DNA of 21,554 nucleotides. Source: Nemertoderma westbladi. Taxonomy: Eukaryota; Xenacoelomorpha; Nemertodermatida; Nemertodermatidae. The notes under the pieces were generated by a model, which saw only the letters and a program-made list of their open reading frames with translations, was not told the origin of the DNA and did not search any database. The first letter of the stretch is position 1, and each line of letters begins with the position of its first letter. Location of the stretch: contig JAUCBJ010000936.1 of the NCBI GenBank assembly GCA_032718475.1, forward strand, positions 1-21,554, in the 5' to 3' direction. The translations under genes were made by a program, and so were the position numbers. This document shows positions 16,423-21,554 of the stretch, piece after piece.

Positions 16423-17815
16423 GTGGCTGGTTTCGAGAAAAGGGACCTGGGGAAAAAATTTTCATTCTGAGAAAAACGCGTTTAAAGTTTGGCTCTTAAA
16501 ATCGACTGTTTTCATTGGTTTATTGGTCGTTATTGGGGTGTTTGCATTGGTTTATCCAACTGTATTATACTAGTAATAGTACTAAGCACTGTATACACTT
16601 GTTTTTTTAGATTATCGTAGAATATCTGTAGCCTATTCGGTTAGTTATTGTACAAACAAGTTAATACACTAATAATTTAGAATTTATTATGGAAACTGAA
16701 TCAGAGTGGATGAACCTATTAAATAATAGGGTTTTCTAGGTCGCTGATCACGATAAAACTTGTTAATAATATTTTTTGGAAAAGCAACTATCATTTTTTG
16801 TGGTATTAATGGATCCCCCAGTATGAAAAGTACAAGTAAAAGAATGTCAAAATAAAAAAATTTGTGTTTGGTTTGATAATTCTGAACTTACGATGAAATT
16901 AGTTATAAATATTTCTGGTAATGCAACCCCAATTTTGGTGCTATTCTAGTGCCCCAGAACGAAAATTACAAGTAGCACAAACTTATAAACTGTCAAATTA
17001 TGCCTTTGGTTTGGTAATTCTGAAGCCATACTGGTTTTCAAGGTAGCTGATCACGATACAACGCGTTACAAATCATTCGTGGTAACGCAACTATCAATTT
17101 TGGTGCTTGTCTGGTGGGACGAAAATTGCAAGTAGCAAACATTTCAAATTGCAAAAAGCGAATTTGGTTGGATAATACGATATTTTTTAATGTCATATTC
17201 GTGATCAGTGTCCCAGAAAACCCATAATGTCTAAAATTCAGGTTAATTTGGTAATGATTTTTGGTTATCAAACTTTTGCTACTTGTATTTTTCGTGCCGC
17301 ACATTGACACATATCGAAAAAATTGTTTTAATTCGTGATCAGCATTCCAAAAAAACCATATGTTCATAAAATCAATTAAATTTTGTGGTGATTTTTCATT
17401 ATCATATTTGCACAACGATTTTTTTCGTGCCCCAAAGGGCACATTCAAAATTACCAAAAATGTTTCTAGAATGTTATATTTGAGTTCAATATTTGTGATC
17501 ATTGTCCAAAAAAACCGCTATATATAGCACAAAAAAATTAATTTTAGTGAATTATAAAAACATTTGAAAATTTTAGCACGAAAAATACCTGAGATGGATG
17601 CCAGAAATGGACCACATCAAAAAATTAACATTGGTTGCGAGAAAAGGGACCTGCGTTTTTAATTTTTTGTTTAAACACTCATAACTTTTTAACGAAAAAC
17701 GATATGAAAAAACTAGTTCGATATTCGGAAAGCCCACAAAATTCTGCATCTAATAGGCCTAAAAACGCAAATTCGACCATGTGGTCCCCAGGTCCCTTTT
17801 CTCGCAACCAGCCAC
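16423..17815. mobile_element. Foldback-type DNA element, 1.39 kb, with 31-bp terminal inverted repeats
   Basis: The ends at 16423-16453 and 17785-17815 are inverted complements at 30 of 31 positions (GTGGCTGGTT[T/G]CGAGAAAAG...). The interior is made of related units. The module TTTTC..GG...CTGATCACGA lies directly at 16728 and 17032 and inverted at 17197, 17331 and 17491, and ACGAAAATTACAAGTAGCA is matched inverted near 17275. The whole therefore forms a long imperfect palindrome with repeated arms, as in Foldback elements. It has no coding capacity. Confidence 0.75.
17633..17809. mobile_element. 177-bp inverted-repeat element sharing the foldback terminus
   Basis: GGTTGCGAGAAAAGGGACCT G (17633-17653) is the exact inverted complement of 17789-17809. 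A short element lies between them, so the right end of the 1.39-kb foldback doubles as the right end of this smaller one. It is either nested or a deletion derivative. Confidence 0.7.
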
Positions 17816-18280
17816 CTAGCTACTTGCAGACCAATCATATCTTGAGGTGGCCTGCAGGCAGGCTGGGTTGGTTAAGTAGTAATCTCAATAAATAAATAGG
17901 ACCCAGCAGGAGAGCGGAGTGGAACTACTGTGATTGGTTCTTGACTTACATTGGTAAGAACAAGCAGTAAATCTTAGATTAGCTTTTTTCAGTTCACATG
18001 TTTGTAATCATAAACACAAAATGATTGAATTATTCCTTTTTGCAATGTACCGGATGGGTGCTAGCGAGGTAGGCCTAGCAGGTCGTCAGTCCGTCATCCA
18101 ACAAGTTGGAGGTGCGTGCATCTATATGATGCAGACCATCCTCAGCCCATGAACATGAATTGTAAAGGCTATCTCGAGGCTGATTTTTTACACATTTACT
18201 TGATACTTGCATGAATTGTCAGCAAGCAGGAAATTATAACAGCAGTTATTGCATCATCGTAACCACTCTGTTCTAACTGA
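17816..18280. other. Non-coding region, no recognised feature
   Basis: Moderately GC-richer around 18050-18170. No open frame or repeat was identified apart from one TAGGCCTA (18070-18077). Confidence 0.4.
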
Positions 18281-18284
18281 CACT

Positions 18285-18771
18285 TTGCAGAAGAAATTCT
18301 ACCTGACCATAGCTGCGTGTTGGGAGGACGCCGACCAGTTTGCGGTTCTTCAGTCTGCCACTAGGAGGCGAAATGTCTGAGAGTAAAAATCTTATCCTAT
18401 TTTGTTATTAATAATGTTTTTTAGCTGATACTTAGGTCCTTTACACAATATGTTTATAATGTTTTTTTGCTGATACCAAGCAGAGTATACTACACCGTAG
18501 GGTGTGTATTTGGGCTTGGGGAGACGATGACCAATCTACAGTTCCCCAGTCTGCCGCTATTAGGGGATGAAATGTCTGAATGAGGAAACCTACAATTTTG
18601 TTGTTTATGAATGCTTTTTTGGTGATACTTGGCACTTGGCAGAGGACTACTACACCATAGTCTTCGTGTTTGGGGAGGACGCTAACAAGTGCAGAATTAT
18701 GCAGTCTGCCACTAGGGGGCGAAATGTCTGAAATTAAAACCTTCTTTTTTAATACGATAGAGTTGCTGCAG
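18285..18771 (+). repeat. Tandem repeat array, copy 2
   Basis: A diverged unit (about 18285-18440, with CTGCCACTAGGAGGCGAAAT at 18355) is followed by 18460-18771, which is nearly identical to 15813-16118. The differences are a 6-bp insertion (CTTGGG near 18514) and three substitutions. Confidence 0.8.
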
Positions 18772-18842
18772 ATGAGTTGTTGCACATTGATTGATTGACT
18801 GTATAGAAGCTTGTGAATCCGATATAAATATCCACTAACTGT

Positions 18843-18895
18843 CTAGAGCATTCACCCATATAAAAAAAAGCACTCAAAAACGCTAAAAAGTTTCT
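18843..18895 (+). repeat. Fragment related to the flank of the 15.0-kb hairpin element
   Basis: TCTAGAGCATTCACCCATAT followed by AAAAA..GCACTCAAAA matches 15235-15290 (TCTAGAACATTCACTAATAT and onward) with a few changes. It directly abuts the 15-bp minisatellite. Confidence 0.6.
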
Positions 18896-18897
18896 AC

Positions 18898-19153
18898 TGG
18901 ACAATTCGGTCCCGGACATTTCAGCCCCGGACAATTCGGTCCCAGAAAATTCGGTCTCGGACTATTTGGTCCCGGAAATTTCAGTCCCGGACATTTCGTT
19001 CCCTGACAATTCGGTCCCGGACATTACAGTCCCGGATAATTCAGTCCTGGACATTTCAGAGCCGGACACTTCTGTCCTGGAGAATTCGGTCCCATTTATT
19101 TTGTGTTTTGGGGCCGAATTGGCCGGGACCGAATTGTACGGGACCGAATTGTC
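18898..19153. repeat. 15-bp minisatellite with a terminal orientation switch
   Basis: Units of GGACA[A/T]TTC[G/A]GTCCC run in one orientation from 18898 to about 19096, about 13 copies. After a 17-bp AT-rich gap, about three units appear inverted (GGGACCGAATTGTCC type) to 19153. The period of 15 leaves several frames open on both strands, but these frames are by-products and not genes. Confidence 0.85.
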
Positions 19154-19278
19154 CTTCATCCGAATTCCAAAACCCATGCGGATGCGGAAATTCGCCACAT
19201 CCCTAGACAGTACCATTATATTTTATTATTTAATAAATCGTCACACCACCCCTCAATAATTTATTTACCATTTTTAAA

Positions 19279-19432
19279 GATGGTGATTCTGAGGTTGAGA
19301 ATGTTGAAAATAGCTCTGAATCTGAATCTGAATCCGACATCGAGAATGACTACCAAGTAAAGCGAAAGAAGACGCCATTGAGAAGCATTTCTAAAAATAA
19401 CACGTCCAAAAATATTGTTAGAGTGTGGACAG
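19279..19432 (+). CDS. Exon of a probable host gene, acidic Ser/Glu-rich segment
   Basis: The open segment encodes an acidic run (ENSSESESESDIENDY), then a basic patch (VKRKKTPLRSISKNN), and ends at VWTG. It ends at a good donor (ACAG/GTAAGC; GT at 19433). The last codon is split after its first base, and the exon at 19962 completes it as GGT, keeping the frame. The left edge is probably the AG at 19278-19279, with a weak pyrimidine tract; upstream exons are not visible. This composition is typical of a linker before a DNA-binding domain. Gene identity is unknown. Confidence 0.55.
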
Positions 19433-19499
19433 GTAAGCTGTATTTAATTTAGGCCTATTATCTACTCAATGGCAGACTGGTCCATTGATATTGATACCA

Positions 19500-19612
19500 A
19501 TTGATATGTCAATTGATATTTTATCAATTTATATATTGTTATATATTATATATATTATATATTTTATATATATTATATATATATATTATATATTGTCAAT
19601 TTATATACTGTT
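19500..19612. repeat. (TA)n-rich simple repeat inside an intron
   Basis: TATATTATATAT-type low-complexity sequence within the 529-bp intron at 19433-19961. Confidence 0.7.
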
Positions 19613-19961
19613 GATATTGATTAGACGAAAATTAAATATGTCGATCTAGCTAATCCTGGAAATGTATTCCGTAGTAAATATTTTCTATGTATAATAAAGA
19701 TTTATAAACAAAACATTTATTTCCGAATTGCCAGCGGAGAAATTAATTTTACTTATTTTATCTTATTTTATATACTTATTAAACTGACTAAACTATAATA
19801 TTCTTTAGAATTTGAGCGGCTAATTAAATTGTTCATTTTTGTTACCTGTTTCCCTGAAAACGGAACATTCATATGTCAAATATTGCTTAGGCATATTTTT
19901 ATTTTAAGAAAATATTTAGTTGTCAAAGCAGTCGGCGTGCTAATTTTTTTAACTATCTTAG

Positions 19962-20201
19962 GTGATGGTAAAGCTTCGAATAGGCCTACTACTGGTGGAA
20001 CAAGTCGTTGCTATAAAAACCGCAAACCTTGGAGCGCCGACGAGAAATTCGCAATACGTTTAGCTGTTCGACGATTTCCGCTGGCTTCACGTCTCCCAGG
20101 CAAAAAGGAAATCGATGAATACAAATTTAAATATCGTCACCTGGCAGATCGGCCTTGGGGGGCAAATTAAAGATTACATACGAAATAATAAAAAAAATTG
20201 A
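19962..20201 (+). CDS. Last exon of the same gene: Myb/SANT-like C-terminal domain, frameshifted
   Basis: The acceptor TTTTTTTAACTATCTTAG (AG at 19960-19961) precedes the exon. The split Gly codon from 19432 is completed and the frame continues into GDGKASNRPTTGG. It then gives NRKPWSADEKFAIRLAVRRF, a gap, and LPGKKEIDEYKFKYRHLADRPWG. The K-x-W-s-x-x-E-x-x-A...PGK-x-E...L-x-x-R-x-W order is that of a small Myb/SANT-like domain seen at the C-terminus of many uncharacterised animal proteins. In the frame as given, a TAA comes at 20168-20170. In the +1 frame from the G6 run at 20157-20162 the expected IKDYIRNN ending appears, with TGA at 20199-20201. The product is presumably nuclear. Confidence 0.6.
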
Positions 20202-20955
20202 TCATATAGTCATTGGTGGTATATTTGGTATATTATGGTGATTATGATTATGGTGTTGTTATGGATGTTATGATTATTGTGATTATGGTGATTATATTAT
20301 GGTGAAATAGTTAAGAAAAGTTATTTTATTTCCCTTGCTATCATTGACTGTATGATGCACGCATCCAATAATTTTATTCATTTTTGAAGGGTAATTTTTT
20401 TCAATTAATTAAAATTGAAAACTTTTCTATTATTACAGCCCTCCCAGCCAAAAAAATCGAGACAAAAAAAGGAAAAAATGATTTTATATTAAAAAAAAAA
20501 AAAGGAAAAAGGATCGCATACAGTTCAAAAAAAGTGAAAAACTGAATAGATATTATCTTTACAAAAGTAATAATAAACATTATGTCTTTAGTGCTGTTTC
20601 TTGATTCTATTTCATTAACCTTACTGTATATACTATGAAGAATCCCATAAAGAAACGTCACTGTTTTAAATGACAGGAAGATATCAAAGAAAGTTAAAAA
20701 ATATAAACACGCAGGAAAGAGAACAACGGCAATGGCAATATAATTAATATTAATTATAGTTAATATATTAATATTTATACAGATATTTTCACCTTTTTTG
20801 CCTAGTTATCAGATATGATTGAGCTCAGCCGATTGATGGTCATTGATGGAGGTTTATCAAATGCTTGTAGATATAACTTTAGTTTGAAAGTGACATAAAA
20901 ACTTTGGTACCGGTACGGATTTCCGGTGGTGGCTATTTTTATATAAATAACAAAA
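20202..20955. other. Non-coding, with simple repeats
   Basis: A GATTATGGT-type low-complexity stretch lies at about 20235-20305, and A-rich AAAAAAAGGAAAAA blocks lie at 20460-20512. No gene was recognised. Confidence 0.45.
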
Positions 20956-21117
20956 AGACGCAATTAAAATACAACCTTATCCAGGGGGAAATGAACGCAA
21001 ATAACAGCTGATTGACGAGCAAAAATGAAACTGTAACAGTGTTATAGGCTTTCATTTATTGTTTTGGTTAGAATAGACTACCATTGCAACCTGTTCCTTT
21101 CCCTAAATTGAAAATCA
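20956..21117 (+). repeat. Dispersed repeat, copy B
   Basis: Same family and orientation as 1182-1352, starting GACGCAATTAAAAT and sharing GCAAATAACAGCTGATT, TTATTGTTTTGGTTA and CCTTTCCCTAAATTGA. Confidence 0.7.
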
Positions 21118-21206
21118 TCTTTTTTGATTCACCAAGGCGGGTTTTGGTGAATTAAAATATATCACACGCTAAAAATGTAGCTGCCGGAGAGAACTTTAAT
21201 ACATAT

Positions 21207-21239
21207 TTTCTGAGACAGAGACAGCCTCTGTCTCAGAAA
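21207..21239. repeat. Perfect 14-bp hairpin between inverted copies B and C
   Basis: TTTCTGAGACAGAG (21207-21220) is followed by a 5-nt loop and its exact complement (21226-21239). It sits close to the centre of the B/C inverted pair. Confidence 0.8.
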
Positions 21240-21387
21240 TATAGAACATGTTACACTTACAGCAGGCTATTTTCTAAACTAAAAAAAAGGAAAAAAAGGT
21301 GTGTAAATGGACAAAAAAAGGAAAAGAGGAAACATTCTAAAAAAAGGAAAAAAAAGGAAAAAATGAAACTCTGGGAGACCTGAATTT

Positions 21388-21512
21388 TAACCAAAACAAT
21401 AAACAAGTGTCAATAGCACAGGTTACAGTTTAATTATTTCCATCGTAATCATCTGTTATTAGCGTCGATTTTCATTTGGGGAGGGATGAATTTCGATTGC
21501 ATTAACAACAAC
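21388..21512 (-). repeat. Dispersed repeat, copy C (inverted)
   Basis: Read on the minus strand this gives GAAATTCATCCCTCCCC, CTAATAACAGATGATTAC, AAACTGTAACCTGTGCTATT and TTATTGTTTTGGTTAAAAT, which is the same order as copies A and B. With B it forms an inverted pair around the 21.2-kb hairpin. An A/G-rich AAAAAAAGGAAAA stretch (21290-21365) and a C14 run (21518-21531) flank it. Confidence 0.65.
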
Positions 21513-21554
21513 AACCACCCCCCCCCCCCCCATATTTTTTATGTATGATATTAA

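Noticed and set aside
18962-19259. Open frames with VPDNSVPDIS-like and SGTELSGTEM-like repeats on opposite strands
   Set aside because: They are by-products of the 15-bp minisatellite. There is no start context, domain or splice support.

Overview
The window looks like repeat-rich, AT-rich nuclear DNA of an animal, most likely a marine invertebrate, though the species cannot be named. The reasons are split genes with GT-AG introns, a BEL/Pao-type gag, a CR1/L2-like LINE, tRNA-derived and inverted-repeat elements, long poly-C/poly-G runs, and a large excess of the palindrome TAGGCCTA (8 copies). No rRNA gene, intact tRNA gene or CRISPR array was found, and nothing looks bacterial.

Layout. 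1-2550: non-coding, with a 29-bp tandem repeat, one copy (A) of a dispersed repeat, and a small inverted-repeat element with poly-C cores (1722-1923). 2553-6575 (minus): a very long Gag ORF, one in-frame TAG, then a zinc-knuckle plus aspartic-protease ORF of BEL/Pao type. No reverse transcriptase or integrase follows, and the protease ends at a splice-donor-like GTAAGT. 6600-9180: its upstream side, with three sets of tandem repeats and a G25 run.

9429-14650 (minus): a two-ORF LINE-like retroelement, the most unusual part of the window. ORF1 (782 aa) carries a SAP DNA-binding domain, a short coiled coil, an SGNH/GDSL-esterase-like domain and about 20 copies of an 8-residue P-E-P-Q-R-G-S-Y repeat. 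ORF2 (618 aa, plus about 90 conserved residues beyond one in-frame TAA) is a CR1/L2-like reverse transcriptase, but where the apurinic endonuclease should be there are about four predicted transmembrane segments. Upstream are two about 116-bp repeats with CCAAT boxes, a TATA box and an initiator-like site, and then a tRNA-like sequence on the same strand.

14800-18900: non-coding, built from inverted-repeat elements (a hairpin element at 15.0-15.25 kb and a 1.4-kb foldback at 16.4-17.8 kb) and two 99%-identical 306/312-bp copies of a tandem repeat with CTCF-like motifs. 18898-19153: a 15-bp minisatellite that changes orientation near its end. 19279-20201 (plus): two exons of a probable host gene ending in a Myb/SANT-like domain, joined in phase by a 529-bp intron and broken by one extra G in a G run. 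20956-21531: two inverted copies (B, C) of the repeat also seen at 1.2 kb, around a perfect 14-bp hairpin.

Overall, the window holds one or two host exons in a landscape of retroelements and their non-autonomous passengers. The LINE with a membrane-anchored, endonuclease-less reverse transcriptase is the best candidate for something undescribed.
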